Shown: positions 25,916 to 35,108, counted from the stretch's first letter. The stretch: 64,000 bases of DNA from Streptomyces mayonensis (GCF_018982965.1 NZ_JACBYP010000040.1:1-64000), one strand, 5' to 3'. The notes: generated by a model not told the origin, from the sequence alone. Program-made: numbers and translations.

Positions 25916-26123
25916 CCGCAGCGGCCCGGCGGAGTCCGGCCGTCCCGAAGGCAGGTGTCGGCGATCCTCGGTGGTGCGGCACGCGGCGGACCTCCACATC
26001 CGGCGTGAGCTGCGCCTGCTCCACTTCGAACCGCAGCTGCCGGCCGGCGCCCGCGTCCTGCGCCTCGTACAGCTCGCGCCTCAGCTCCTGCAGCGCCTCG
26101 CTCAGTGAAATCCCCGCGTCCAC
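25854..26123 (-). pseudogene. Truncated trypsin-co-occurring domain 2 (trypco2)-like protein
   Basis: From GTG 26123 the frame reads ISLSEALQELRRELYEAQ and RQLRFEVEQAQLTPDVEVRR, the N-terminal half of trypco2 domains, which usually neighbour trypsin-like defence proteins. The second half of the domain is not there; the frame runs on into the 3' end of the plus-strand oxidoreductase gene. No trypsin gene is present. It is likely a remnant. Confidence 0.45.
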
Positions 26124-26339
26124 TGCGACCCCCTCGGACTCCGGCACCGGGCTCCGGCACCCTCGGCCGGTCGGTCCCGTCCTGCCCGGCCCGCGCGGAC
26201 TTTCACCGCGTTCCGGGCCCTGGCCTCACCCGTGGCCCGGGGTCCGCACCCCGGTGGAGTTGTGTCCGGCGTGTGACAAAGCGGGAGGTGGGGACCGGAT
26301 TGCTGGTATGTGCCGGCCCGCGTGTGGTTCTCTTGGTCC

Positions 26340-26417
26340 ATGACCGAGCTCGTGACCCGCCGCCACGTAGACCACGCGCGCGTCACCACCACGGCCTGTC
26401 CGGCCGCCGCGAGCTGA
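26340..26417 (+). CDS. Putative cysteine-containing leader peptide of metY-metX
   Basis: A 25-residue ORF starts at ATG 26340. It has the RRHVDxxRVTTTAC pattern (Cys at position 20) of the Streptomyces putative leader peptides placed before sulfur-metabolism genes. It lies 245 bases upstream of metY with no gene between. Cys-responsive attenuation through such ORFs is described in mycobacteria. Here it is inferred from the motif and position. No Shine-Dalgarno is evident, so translation may be leaderless. Confidence 0.65.
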   Translation: MTELVTRRHVDHARVTTTACPAAAS

Positions 26418-26662
26418 GTCCGCGCTCCGGTCTCCGACCGGGGCCTTTGTCACCGCCTCCTGCCGGCCTCCGCTTCGTAGCGGCCACCGCCCCGTCCGGG
26501 GCGGCCACCGGTCCGGCGGTGTCCGCCACCCCGCGGCGCGTCCTCGGGGGCCTGCCGTGTCCGCGGCGCCCCGCACCGCTTTCCGGAGCACCTCCGCCGT
26601 CGCACGGCCGCGCGCCCCCGTACTCCGCGCGCCGCAACTCCGCACCCGCACAAGGGAGAACC
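26418..26662 (+). promoter_or_regulatory. metY 5' region between leader peptide and gene
   Basis: This region shows short inverted repeats (for example CCGGTC...GACCGG near 26427-26442) and should hold the attenuator if the leader peptide is regulatory. I saw no SAM or cobalamin riboswitch signature. Confidence 0.35.
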
Positions 26663-28024
26663 ATGTCCCAGCCCCTCGACTCCGTCACCGCCGGCCACAC
26701 CCCCGACGACGATCCCACCGGCCTCGACACCGCCGCCTGGTCGTTCGAGACCAAGCAGGTCCACGCCGGTGCCGCGCCCGACCCGGCCACCGGAGCCCGG
26801 GCGACCCCGATCTACCAGACGACGTCGTTCGTGTTCCGGGACACGCAGCACGCGGCCGACCTGTTCTCGCTGGCCGAGCCCGGCAACATCTACACCCGTA
26901 TCCACAACCCCACCCAGGACGCCTTCGAACAGCGCGTCGCCGCTCTGGAGGGCGGCGTGGCGGCCGTTGCGCTGTCCTCCGGTCAGGCGGCGGAGGCCCT
27001 GGCGCTCCTCACGCTGGCGGGGGCCGGCGACCACATCGTCTCCAGCGCGTCCCTGTACGGCGGTACGTACAACCTGTTCCGGCACACGCTGCCGAGGCTC
27101 GGCATCGAGGTGTCCTTCGTCGACGACCCGGACGACGTCGAGGCCTGGCGGGCGGCGATCCGGCCGAACAGCAAGGCGCTGTTCGCGGAGACGCTGGGTA
27201 ATCCGCGCGGCAACGTGCTCGACGTACGGGCCGTCGCGGACGTCGCCCACGAGGCGGGCGTGCCGCTGATCGTCGACAACACCGTGCCGACTCCCTACCT
27301 GCTGCGGCCGATCGAGCACGGTGCGGACGTCGTGGTGCACTCGGCGACCAAGTTCCTGGGCGGGCACGGCACCGCCGTCGCGGGTGTGGTCGTGGACGGC
27401 GGCACCTTCGACTTCGGGGCGCACGCCGACCGGTTCCCCGGCTTCACCGAACCCGACCCCAGCTACCACGGCCTGCGGTACTGGCCCGCGCTCGGCGCGG
27501 GCGCCTTCGCCGTCAAGCTGCGCGTGCAGTTGCTGCGCGACCTCGGACCCGCCGTCTCCCCGCACTCGGCGTTCCTCCTGCTGCAGGGTGTGGAGACGCT
27601 CAGTCTGCGTCTCGAACGGCACTCCGCGAACGCCCTCGCGCTCGCCGAATGGCTGGAGCAGCGGGACGAGGTCGCCGCCGTCCACTACGCGGGTCTCCCC
27701 TCCAGCCCGTGGTACGGGACGGGGCAGCGGTACCTGCCGCGCGGTGCCGGCGCCATCGTCTCCTTCGAGCTGCGGGACGGCGCCGAGGCGGGCAAACGGT
27801 TCGTGGACGCCGTCGAGTTGTTCAGCCACCTGGCCAACATCGGCGACGTCCGCAGCCTCATCATCCACCCGGCGTCCACGACGCACAGCCAGCTCGGCGA
27901 GGAGCAGCTCGCGGCCGCCGGTGCCTCTCCCGGCCTGGTGCGCCTGTCCGTGGGCATCGAGAGCCTCGACGATCTGAAGGCCGACCTGGACGCCGGGTTC
28001 CGGGCGGCGAAGGGCGCGTCCTGA
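26663..28024 (+). CDS. metY: O-acetylhomoserine/O-acetylserine sulfhydrylase
   Basis: A 453-residue PLP enzyme from ATG 26663 (AAGGGAG upstream). Cys/Met metabolism family marks are clear: ATPIYQTTSFVF, YTRIHNPTQDAFEQR, SSGQAAEALA, and the PLP Lys in VVHSATKFLGGHG (about residue 230), then LRLSVGIE-type C-terminus. It makes homocysteine from O-acetylhomoserine and sulfide. It stands five bases before metX, which supplies the substrate, forming direct-sulfhydrylation methionine synthesis. Expression is probably governed by the Cys leader peptide upstream. Confidence 0.92.
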   Translation: MSQPLDSVTAGHTPDDDPTGLDTAAWSFETKQVHAGAAPDPATGARATPIYQTTSFVFRDTQHAADLFSLAEPGNIYTRIHNPTQDAFEQRVAALEGGVAAVALSSGQAAEALALLTLAGAGDHIVSSASLYGGTYNLFRHTLPRLGIEVSFVDDPDDVEAWRAAIRPNSKALFAETLGNPRGNVLDVRAVADVAHEAGVPLIVDNTVPTPYLLRPIEHGADVVVHSATKFLGGHGTAVAGVVVDGGTFDFGAHADRFPGFTEPDPSYHGLRYWPALGAGAFAVKLRVQLLRDLGPAVSPHSAFLLLQGVETLSLRLERHSANALALAEWLEQRDEVAAVHYAGLPSSPWYGTGQRYLPRGAGAIVSFELRDGAEAGKRFVDAVELFSHLANIGDVRSLIIHPASTTHSQLGEEQLAAAGASPGLVRLSVGIESLDDLKADLDAGFRAAKGAS

Positions 28025-28029
28025 ACACC

Positions 28030-29166
28030 GTGCTGACACCCGCGCAGGCTCCCCTCCCGCCGGCCACCGGTGCCTGGCAGGAGGGGGACCCGCCCGGACG
28101 GCGCCAGTGGTACGAGCACGGCGACCCGCTGCCGCTGGAGGCCGGCGGTGAACTTCCGTGCCTGCGGCTCGCGTTCGAGACCTGGGGCCGTCTCGCAGCG
28201 GATCGCTCCAACGCCGTGCTGGTGCTGCACGCCCTGACCGGTGACAGCCATGTCGCCGGTCCCGCCGGGCCGGGACACCCCACCCCCGGCTGGTGGGACG
28301 GGCTCGTCGGACCCGGGCTGGCCCTCGACACGGACCGGTGGTTCGTCGTCGCCCCCAACGTGCTGGGCGGCTGCCAGGGCAGTACCGGGCCGTCCTCCCC
28401 GCGGCCCGGCGGACGCCCCTGGGGCGGGGACTTCCCGTTCCTGACCCAGCGCGACCAGGTCGCCGTCGAGGCCTGTCTCGCCGACGAGCTGGGCATCGAC
28501 CGCTGGGCCCTGGTGGTGGGCGGTTCGATGGGCGGGATGCGGGCCCTGGAGTGGGCCGTGGCGCATCCGGAGCGGACGGGTGCGCTGCTGCTGCTCGCCA
28601 CGGCCGCCGCGGCGAGCGCCGAACAGATCGCGTGGGCCGGAATCCAGGTGAACGCCATCCGCTCCGACCCCCACTGGCGCGGCGGGCACTACCACGGGAC
28701 CGGCCGCGGGCCGCATGCCGGTCTCGGCCTGGCCCGGCGGCTCGCCCACGTGACGTACCGCAGCGAGCCGGAGCTCCGGGACCGGTTCGGCCGCTCGCCG
28801 CAGGGCGCGGAGGACCCGTGGCGGGGCGGCAGGTACCGGGTCGAGTCCTACCTGGGCCACCATGCCGCCAAGCTGGTGCGCCGTTTCGACGCGGGCAGCT
28901 ACGTCGTGCTGTCGGAAGCCATGAACAGCCACGACATCGGCCGCGGGCGGGGCGGTGTGCGCGCCGCCCTGCGCCGGGTGACCGCCCCCGCCCTGGTGGC
29001 AGGCGTCGACTCCGACCGCCTCTACCCGCCGTCGCAGCAGGCGGAGTTGGCGGCGGGCATCACCACGGCCGACCGTCTCCGGCTGATCGAGTCCCGCCAC
29101 GGCCACGACGGCTTCCTCCTCGCGGTGGAGCAGGTCGGCGCGCTCGTGGCGGAACTCGTCGGCTGA
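28030..29166 (+). CDS. metX: Homoserine O-acetyltransferase
   Basis: A 378-residue alpha/beta hydrolase-fold enzyme from GTG 28030, five bases after metY. It carries LVLHALTGDSHVAG, NVLGGCQGSTGPSS, and the nucleophile Ser in VVGGSMGGMRALEWA. The catalytic Asp is in VAGVDSDRLYPP and the His in RHGHDGFLLAVEQ. It transfers acetyl from acetyl-CoA to homoserine and feeds metY. A hairpin terminator follows at 29205. Confidence 0.92.
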   Translation: MLTPAQAPLPPATGAWQEGDPPGRRQWYEHGDPLPLEAGGELPCLRLAFETWGRLAADRSNAVLVLHALTGDSHVAGPAGPGHPTPGWWDGLVGPGLALDTDRWFVVAPNVLGGCQGSTGPSSPRPGGRPWGGDFPFLTQRDQVAVEACLADELGIDRWALVVGGSMGGMRALEWAVAHPERTGALLLLATAAAASAEQIAWAGIQVNAIRSDPHWRGGHYHGTGRGPHAGLGLARRLAHVTYRSEPELRDRFGRSPQGAEDPWRGGRYRVESYLGHHAAKLVRRFDAGSYVVLSEAMNSHDIGRGRGGVRAALRRVTAPALVAGVDSDRLYPPSQQAELAAGITTADRLRLIESRHGHDGFLLAVEQVGALVAELVG

Positions 29167-29204
29167 ACCCGGGCGGAGGACGTCCTACGGCGGGACGGAC
29201 GACC

Positions 29205-29227
29205 CCGCCCGGTCCGGCACCGGGCGG
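29205..29227 (+). terminator. Hairpin after metX
   Basis: An 8-bp stem CCGCCCGG/CCGGGCGG with a 7-base loop lies between metX and the convergent serine hydrolase gene, so it may serve both. Confidence 0.55.
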
Positions 29228-29249
29228 CATCGCGGCGCCCGGGACGCGG

Positions 29250-30416
29250 TCACTCGCAGAAGGCGGTGTCCACGGCGGACAGGACCGCCTCGGCCGCCTT
29301 CTCCGGGTCGTCGCCGAAGGTTCCCGGCAGCGCGGTGACGGCGAGGCCCACGGCGCGGCCGTCGTCGGTGGCGCCGCCGCGGGTCTCGAATCCGTCGATG
29401 TCGCCGCCGTGCCCCCAGTACACTCCGCCGCAGCTGAGCGGCGCGCTGAACACGCCGAGTCCGTAGCGCCACCCCGGGAACAGCGGGGCGTCGACCGTCT
29501 TGCGCATCTGGGCCAGTTGCTCGGCGGGAAGCAGCTTCCCCTCGATCAGCGCACGGTCGAAGGTCGCCAGATCACTCGGTGTCGAGATCAGCTGCCCGGC
29601 CGCTCCGCCCCAGGACGGGTCCATCTCCGTGGCGTCGACGACGTTGCCCTTGTCCATGTTGCCCACCGCGTAGCCGTGCGGGTGCGGGCCCCGGATGGAC
29701 TGGTCGCCCGGCTGCGGCCAGTAGGTGTGGCGCAGACCCGCCTTCTTGATCACCCGTTCGGTTATCTCTTCCTGTACCGGGCGCTCGGTGACGCGCTCGA
29801 TCAGCAGGCCGGCCAGCAGGTAGTTGGTGTTGCTGTACGACCACTTGGCGCCGGGGGCGAACTCGGCCGGGTGGGCGAGGGCCGCGGCGAGCAGGTCGTG
29901 GGCGTGGAAGAACTTGTGCTGGACCTTCTCGAAGTCCTCCAGCCCGATGTACTCGGTGTAGTTGGGCAGGCCGCTCGTGTGCTGCAGCAGGTTCCGGACA
30001 GTGATTTTCCCGGCGTCGATGCCCTCGCCGCGGACCAGTCCCGGCAGGTACTTCTCGACGGGCGCGTCCAGGTCGACCTTGCCCTCGGCCACCAGTTGCA
30101 GGACCACCGTCGCGGTGAAGGTCTTCGTGTTGCTGCCCGCCCGGACCTGGGCGTCGTGCGGGACCGGTGCCTGTTCGTCCAGCCGCGAGGAACCGGCGAC
30201 CAGCGAGGCGGTCCGGCCGTCCTTGCTCGTCCAGGCGATCGCGGCCGGGTACTTCTCCTCGCTCACCAGCGAGTCGAGACTCCGCTGGAGGGCCGAGTCG
30301 CGGGTGGCGTCGGGCTGGTCCGCCACCGCCACGTAGGTCACGGCCGTACTCGTCAGACCTGCCGCCGCGAGGACCAGCAGGCTCCTGCGCAGCTTCGAGA
30401 CGGGTTTCCTGTGCAC
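29250..30416 (-). CDS. Secreted serine hydrolase, class C beta-lactamase/DD-peptidase type
   Basis: A 388-residue protein from GTG 30416 with AAGGAG upstream. The signal peptide reads LRRSLLVLAAAGLTSTAV. Catalytic motifs are all present: SxxK in RAGSNTKTFTAT, YxN in KWSYSNTNYLLAG, and HGG in WGHGGDIDGFETRGG. The family includes D-alanyl-D-alanine carboxypeptidases, class C beta-lactamases and esterases. The absence of a beta-lactamase-specific KTG (HGG instead) favours a peptidase or esterase. Monocistronic. Confidence 0.85.
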   Translation of the reverse strand: MHRKPVSKLRRSLLVLAAAGLTSTAVTYVAVADQPDATRDSALQRSLDSLVSEEKYPAAIAWTSKDGRTASLVAGSSRLDEQAPVPHDAQVRAGSNTKTFTATVVLQLVAEGKVDLDAPVEKYLPGLVRGEGIDAGKITVRNLLQHTSGLPNYTEYIGLEDFEKVQHKFFHAHDLLAAALAHPAEFAPGAKWSYSNTNYLLAGLLIERVTERPVQEEITERVIKKAGLRHTYWPQPGDQSIRGPHPHGYAVGNMDKGNVVDATEMDPSWGGAAGQLISTPSDLATFDRALIEGKLLPAEQLAQMRKTVDAPLFPGWRYGLGVFSAPLSCGGVYWGHGGDIDGFETRGGATDDGRAVGLAVTALPGTFGDDPEKAAEAVLSAVDTAFCE

Positions 30417-30755
30417 CGGTGCTCCTTGGCTCGTACGGATCGGCACCGGAAACGATGCCTGTGCCACGGGCGGAGGTCAGTGGTGTTGGTGCCCCGGTCC
30501 CGGGTGCACCTGGCACCACCCCGCGGGGCTGCGGACCGTGGCGGGCGGGCCGGTCCGCGCCGCCCGGCCCTTCGTGGCGGACGGGTGGGACGGGAGGACG
30601 GGAGGTCGTGCGGGCGCTGCGGGGGGGTGCGGTGGAGCGCGCACAGGAGTGCGCCGGACCGCGGCCCGGGTCCGGGGGCCGCGGCTGCCGAGGTCCGGAG
30701 CTGTGGCACGGTCTAAGATGACATGACCCCTGGACATCGTGCGGCGGAGGCTTCT
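30417..30755. other. Divergent promoter region, serine hydrolase and iclR
   Basis: No gene is supported. A -10-like TAAGAT occurs at 30714-30719, about 37 bases before the IclR start. The rest is very GC-rich. Confidence 0.4.
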
Positions 30756-31577
30756 GTGACCAAATCGACGCGGTCGTCGGACACGGTCCGCGCCGACCGT
30801 GGCGACCAGGCCGACATCCAGGCGGTGAGCCGGGTCAGCCAGATCCTGTCCCTGTTCGAGCCGGCCACGCCGGAGGTGACCGCGGGTGAGGTCGCCGAGC
30901 GGCTCGGCCTGAACCGCACCACCGCCTACCGGTACTGCACGTCACTGGTCGCCGCCGGCCTCCTCGAACGCAGCGCCGGGGGCGGCTACGTGCCCGGCGG
31001 CCTGCTGCTCCAGCTCGGCGCCTTCGCCATCGGCCACCGCCGGGTCGTCAACCTGGCGCCCCGGCACATGCGGGCGCTCTCGCGTGCCACACGGACCAGC
31101 GCGGTGCTCAGCCTGTGGGGTCTGACCGGTCCCGTGGTCTCCCGGGTCGAGGAGGACGTCTCCGCGGCCGTCATCGTCTCCGTGCGGGTCGGCAGCCACC
31201 TGCCCCTGGACACGGCGCAGAGCAAGGTGTTCCTCGCCTACCACGCCGACCAGTTGTCCATGGGCCGGCTGATGGCCAACCTGCCGGGCCAGGCCCAGGA
31301 AGAACTGCGTGCCGACGTCGAGCGCGTACGCGCCGTCGGTCACTGCTCCGCCATGGGCACCCCCGGCATCGTCGCGGTGGCGGCACCCGTCTTCGACGAG
31401 TACGGAATCTGCGCCACCATGGCCGTCGTGGCCCCGGACAACACCCTGGCGATGTCCGACGACGCCCCCGAGTTGCGTGCCGTGGTCGACGCGGCCCGCG
31501 CGCTCACCCGTGAACTCGGCGGTCACTACCGGCCCGACGACCCGGAGCAGCAGGCGGTGGAGGGGCCGCAGGCGTGA
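30756..31577 (+). CDS. IclR family regulator
   Basis: A 273-residue protein from GTG 30756, preceded by GGAGG. The winged HTH is at about 18-75 (QAVSRVSQILSLFEPATPE, AERLGLNRTTAYRYCTSLV). The effector domain (ALSRATRTSAVLSLWG, GTPGIVAVAAPVFDEYG) follows. It faces the transporter gene and is the only regulator near the 33-40 kb catabolic operon, so it probably controls the transporter/operon divergon. It terminates in a hairpin shared with the transporter gene. Confidence 0.88.
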   Translation: MTKSTRSSDTVRADRGDQADIQAVSRVSQILSLFEPATPEVTAGEVAERLGLNRTTAYRYCTSLVAAGLLERSAGGGYVPGGLLLQLGAFAIGHRRVVNLAPRHMRALSRATRTSAVLSLWGLTGPVVSRVEEDVSAAVIVSVRVGSHLPLDTAQSKVFLAYHADQLSMGRLMANLPGQAQEELRADVERVRAVGHCSAMGTPGIVAVAAPVFDEYGICATMAVVAPDNTLAMSDDAPELRAVVDAARALTRELGGHYRPDDPEQQAVEGPQA

Positions 31578-31578
31578 G

Positions 31579-31601
31579 GGGCGGGCCCGGCAGGCCCGCC
31601 C
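31579..31601. terminator. Bidirectional hairpin between iclR and transporter gene
   Basis: GGGCGGGCC / GGCCCGCCC with a 5-base loop, two bases behind the iclR stop and 24 bases from the convergent MHS transporter stop. Confidence 0.65.
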
Positions 31602-31624
31602 TCACACTGCGTCCGGTACGGCTG

Positions 31625-33007
31625 TCAGGACAGTGCGGGAATGGTGCGGTCGTCGGCCATGTCGACGTCCTTCGTCTCCGGTCCGAGGAAGCCGCCGAGG
31701 CTGATCAGCAGGCCGGCGAGTCCGATCAGGGCGGCCGGGGCGACGTGTGCGGCCATGACCCCTTCGAGCTGCTGCAGGTAGAACTGGTAGAACGCGGGCG
31801 CGATGAGCGCGAGGCTGTAGCCGACGCCGTAGCCGGTGGAGCGCACGCCGGCCGGGAACCGTTCGGTGAGGTAGGCGGCGATGGGTCCGAAGGTGCCGAC
31901 GGTGAAGACGCCGATCAGCGCGCCGAGACCGAGTGCCGTCCCGAGGCCCCCGCCCGAGGCCATCAGCAGCGAGTAGGAGCCGGAGCCGAGGAGCAGGACC
32001 GCCAGGCCGTAGCCGATGTAGAACCGCCGTCGTCCGATGCGCTGGGACAGCACGCCGAAGACGGGGAAGGACAGGGCCGCGGCACTGTTCATGACGAGCA
32101 TGGTCAGGGTGACCTGTTCGCTCGACAGATGGAGGTGGGACTTGAGCTGGGCGGGTGTCACGGCGGCCTGCATGTTGGTCGCCAGCCAGGTGCCGGTCAT
32201 CAGGACGAACACCTGCCCGAGGGCCTTGGGGTACTGCGCCAGCAGTCGCAGGAAGGGCAGCTTGTGCCGCTCCCCCGTCCGCTCCGTCGGCGGTTCGTGC
32301 ACCTGCGTGAGGTAATAGCGGAACAGCACGGCCGCCAGGACGGCGCCGATCAGGAACGGCACCCGCCAGCCCCACTGCACGTAGGCGCTGTGCAGCCCGG
32401 TGGAGCTCATCAGGTTCAGCATGAGCAGGGTGATCGCGGCGATCACGGCGTACGCGGCGGGAGAGGTCGATGTGATGACCGAGGCGTACAGGCCCCGCTT
32501 GTGCCGGGGGCTCCACTCCATCGCCAGGGGCACGGCGGTCGTGTACTCGCCGCCGAGGAAGATCCCGTCGACGAACCGCAGCGCGATCAGCAGGCCGATC
32601 GACCACGTGCCGATCGTCTCGTGTCCCGGCAGGCAGGCGATGACCAGGGTGACGACGCCGAAGCCGCCGACCGCCACGAGCGTGGTGCGCTTGCGTCCGA
32701 CCGTGTCGGCGAAGTGTCCGAAGACCACCGCCCCCAGCGGGCGGCCGATCAGTGTCGACGCGAACACGAGGGACGACAGCAGGGCGGTGGTGCTGCTGCT
32801 CAGCCCGGCAGACTGGAAGTAGATCATCGCCGGTGCCAGCACCACGATCGGCAGGTAGATGTCGAACTGGTCGACGAAGTAGGCGAGGGTTCCGCCACGC
32901 ACCGCGGCGCGCACCTTGGCGCTGTCCGGGCCGCCGCGCGGCGGTGCCGCCCGGGACTCGTCCGGGGCCGCCGGCTGCGGCTCTGTGGCGGGTGGCGGTG
33001 TGGACAT
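31625..33007 (-). CDS. MFS transporter, metabolite:proton symporter (MHS) type
   Basis: A 460-residue protein with twelve predicted TM segments, from ATG 33007 (GGAGGACGACG upstream). The signatures include FDIYLPIVVLAPAM, GHFADTVGRKRTT, FVDGIFLGGEYTTAVPLAME and YLTERFPAGVRSTGYG, which match the MHS branch (citrate, shikimate, proline/betaine and aromatic acid uptake). It is divergent from the catabolic operon and probably imports its substrate, presumably an organic acid. Confidence 0.85.
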   Translation of the reverse strand: MSTPPPATEPQPAAPDESRAAPPRGGPDSAKVRAAVRGGTLAYFVDQFDIYLPIVVLAPAMIYFQSAGLSSSTTALLSSLVFASTLIGRPLGAVVFGHFADTVGRKRTTLVAVGGFGVVTLVIACLPGHETIGTWSIGLLIALRFVDGIFLGGEYTTAVPLAMEWSPRHKRGLYASVITSTSPAAYAVIAAITLLMLNLMSSTGLHSAYVQWGWRVPFLIGAVLAAVLFRYYLTQVHEPPTERTGERHKLPFLRLLAQYPKALGQVFVLMTGTWLATNMQAAVTPAQLKSHLHLSSEQVTLTMLVMNSAAALSFPVFGVLSQRIGRRRFYIGYGLAVLLLGSGSYSLLMASGGGLGTALGLGALIGVFTVGTFGPIAAYLTERFPAGVRSTGYGVGYSLALIAPAFYQFYLQQLEGVMAAHVAPAALIGLAGLLISLGGFLGPETKDVDMADDRTIPALS

Positions 33008-33211
33008 CGTCGTCCTCCGGGGTGAATGTCGGCCAAGTGCAGCGTGCGCGTCGCCACGTCCAGCGCAATGCGATGCGAACTGCATGTTCACCAAGCGAAC
33101 AGTTGCCACCGTAGACATCCGGTCATCCATGCACAAGACTCCGGACAGGGTTGACAGCTGATCTCATCTTGAACGCATACTTCAGAATGCGAACGGAAGG
33201 TGAGTGAGTTC
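33008..33211. promoter_or_regulatory. Divergent control region with GCGAAC repeats
   Basis: GCGAAC occurs at 33075-33080, 33095-33100 and 33189-33194; the first two are 20 bases apart. GAAC-tgcat-GTTC (33077-33089) forms an inverted repeat. A TTGACA at 33151-33156 with CATACT at 33176-33181 (19-base spacer) is a possible promoter for the operon. The IclR protein is the likely binder. Confidence 0.5.
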
Positions 33212-34102
33212 ATGCCACAACGTCCCGCCCTCGCGTCCCTCCTCGACGGCCTGGTCGACATGCACGTGCACTCCGGCCCCAGCCCGTTCCCCCGCCGCTT
33301 CGACCACGTCGAGGCGGCCGAGGACGGCGCCCGGATCGGAATGCGGGCCATGGTCGCCAAGTCCCACCATCACAACACCCAGATGGATGTGCTGGCCATG
33401 CGCGACCGTCTGACCCGCGTCGCCGCCACCGTCTACGGCGGCATCGCGCTCAACAGCACCGTCGGCGGCCTGAACGTGCACGCCGTGCGGATGTGCCTGC
33501 GCATGGGCGGCAAGGTCGTCTGGTTTCCGACGATCTCCTCGGGACGGCACATGGACTGCCACCCCGAGGACGGATCCTTCCCCACCACCACCGTGCCCCT
33601 GACGCTCGAGCGCATCGACGTCGTCGACGAGCGCGGTGAGCTGAAGCCCGAGGCGGGCGAGATCCTCGACGAGATCAAGGAGCAGAACGCCGTCCTCAAC
33701 GGCGGCCACATGTACCCCGAGTACATCCGCACGCTGTTCCACGCCGCGAAGGAACGAGGCATCGAGCGGATGGTGGTGAGCCACCCCGACTTCGTGCTCG
33801 GCGTCGAGCGCTCCCTGTGCCACGAACTCGTGGGCCTCGGCGCGTATCTGGAGCACGAGGTGGCCCACTACGACCCGGAGGGGCCCGAACGCTGGGACCC
33901 CAGGCGGCTGCTGACCTGGATCGAGGACATCGGTCCCGAACACACCGTGTTGGCCTCGGACTTCGGGCAGGTCACGAATCCCAAGCCGGTGGACGCCTGG
34001 CTGCGGGTCGCCGGAGCACTGCTCGATCTGGGGCTGCCGGAGAAGGACCTGCGGCGCATGGTGCACCACAACCCGTCCCGTCTCCTCGGCCTCGACGCCT
34101 GA
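33212..34102 (+). CDS. DUF6282-type amidohydrolase-like protein
   Basis: A 296-residue protein; ATG 33212 is preferred over GTG 33200 because GGAAGG then has proper spacing. Metal-site motifs of the TIM-barrel amidohydrolase/PHP group are visible: DMHVHSGPS at the start, VAKSHHHNT, LNGGHMYPE, VVSHPDF and ASDFGQVTNP. A hydrolytic opening or deacylation step is plausible. First gene of a seven-gene operon with an aldolase, BKACE, SDR and dehydrogenases; the substrate is unknown. Confidence 0.7.
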   Translation: MPQRPALASLLDGLVDMHVHSGPSPFPRRFDHVEAAEDGARIGMRAMVAKSHHHNTQMDVLAMRDRLTRVAATVYGGIALNSTVGGLNVHAVRMCLRMGGKVVWFPTISSGRHMDCHPEDGSFPTTTVPLTLERIDVVDERGELKPEAGEILDEIKEQNAVLNGGHMYPEYIRTLFHAAKERGIERMVVSHPDFVLGVERSLCHELVGLGAYLEHEVAHYDPEGPERWDPRRLLTWIEDIGPEHTVLASDFGQVTNPKPVDAWLRVAGALLDLGLPEKDLRRMVHHNPSRLLGLDA

Positions 34103-34211
34103 GCTCCCCCTCCCCGCCCGCCGCTCGGCGGCTCCCCCGGCACTTCCGCCACCGCGCGGTTGGGCCCCGGGCCGCCAGGCCCCGGACTCCCGACAGGAAG
34201 GACATCCGACC

Positions 34212-35108
34212 GTGTACGCCAAGGAAGACCCCCGCTCCACGCTCACGGCGGCGACCACGTCCCCGCCCGACAAGGGCGCCGCGATCGCCGCCGCGCAGTA
34301 CTTCGACCTGGTGCCGCCGGACGCCGCGACGCCGGACGGCCGGACCGTGGTCGTCCGCGCCCAGAACGTGGTGCTCGCGCTGACCCACGCGCGCGCCGGC
34401 GACCGCCTCGACAACGGAACTCCCGACGGCGAGCTCGCCGTGGTCGTCACGGACGACACCCCTGCCTTCCGGGTGCAGAGCGACGACGGGGAGCTGCTGA
34501 TCGACTCCCCCGGACTCGTGGTCGTTCCGCCCGGCCCCTCGGGGCTCACCGTCCACGGTGACGGCACGGTCATCCGCCTGTTCGAGACGGACGAGCCGGC
34601 CTGGCGGGACCGCGCCGTCAACGCCGAGGCCTACACGAGGGACCATCCGCGCGTCGCGCCCCTGCGCCGCTGGCCCGAGCCGGCCGGCGGGCGGGCCACC
34701 CGCTTCTACCCGCTCGCCGACGTGCCCGACGACCCGGACCGGTTCGGCCGCATCTTCCGCACCCGTTCGTTCATGGTCAATTTCCTGCCCCCGCAAGGTC
34801 CACGTGACCCGGCAAAGCTCTCGCCCCACACCCACGACGACTTCGAACAGCTCTCCCTGGCGGTGCGCGGGTCGTTCGTCCACCACATCCGCACCCCCTG
34901 GCTCAACGACAGCACCGTGTGGCGCGAGGACGAGCACGTGACGCTGGGCAGTCCTTCGTTGGCGATCATCCCGCCCCCCACCGTGCACACCTCCGCGGCC
35001 ACCGACCCGGACGGGAACCAGCTGATCGACATCTTCAGTCCACCGCGCACCGACTTCTCCCGGAAACCCGGCTGGGTCCTCAACGCCGACGACTACCCGA
35101 TGCCATGA
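34212..35108 (+). CDS. Bicupin protein
   Basis: A 298-residue protein from GTG 34212. The second half has a good cupin: LSPHTHDDFEQLSLAVRGS supplies HxH and E, and PPPTVHTSAATD supplies the last His. The first half is a degenerate cupin without the ligands (ARAGDRLDNG, GLVVVPPGPSG). It could be an isomerase or dioxygenase acting on a keto or enol acid. Its stop overlaps the aldolase start (ATGA), so the two are coupled. Confidence 0.65.
   Translation: MYAKEDPRSTLTAATTSPPDKGAAIAAAQYFDLVPPDAATPDGRTVVVRAQNVVLALTHARAGDRLDNGTPDGELAVVVTDDTPAFRVQSDDGELLIDSPGLVVVPPGPSGLTVHGDGTVIRLFETDEPAWRDRAVNAEAYTRDHPRVAPLRRWPEPAGGRATRFYPLADVPDDPDRFGRIFRTRSFMVNFLPPQGPRDPAKLSPHTHDDFEQLSLAVRGSFVHHIRTPWLNDSTVWREDEHVTLGSPSLAIIPPPTVHTSAATDPDGNQLIDIFSPPRTDFSRKPGWVLNADDYPMP

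Noticed and set aside
26418..26662. SAM riboswitch before metY
   Set aside because: No SAM riboswitch core could be recognised; the Cys leader ORF is the better-supported control element.
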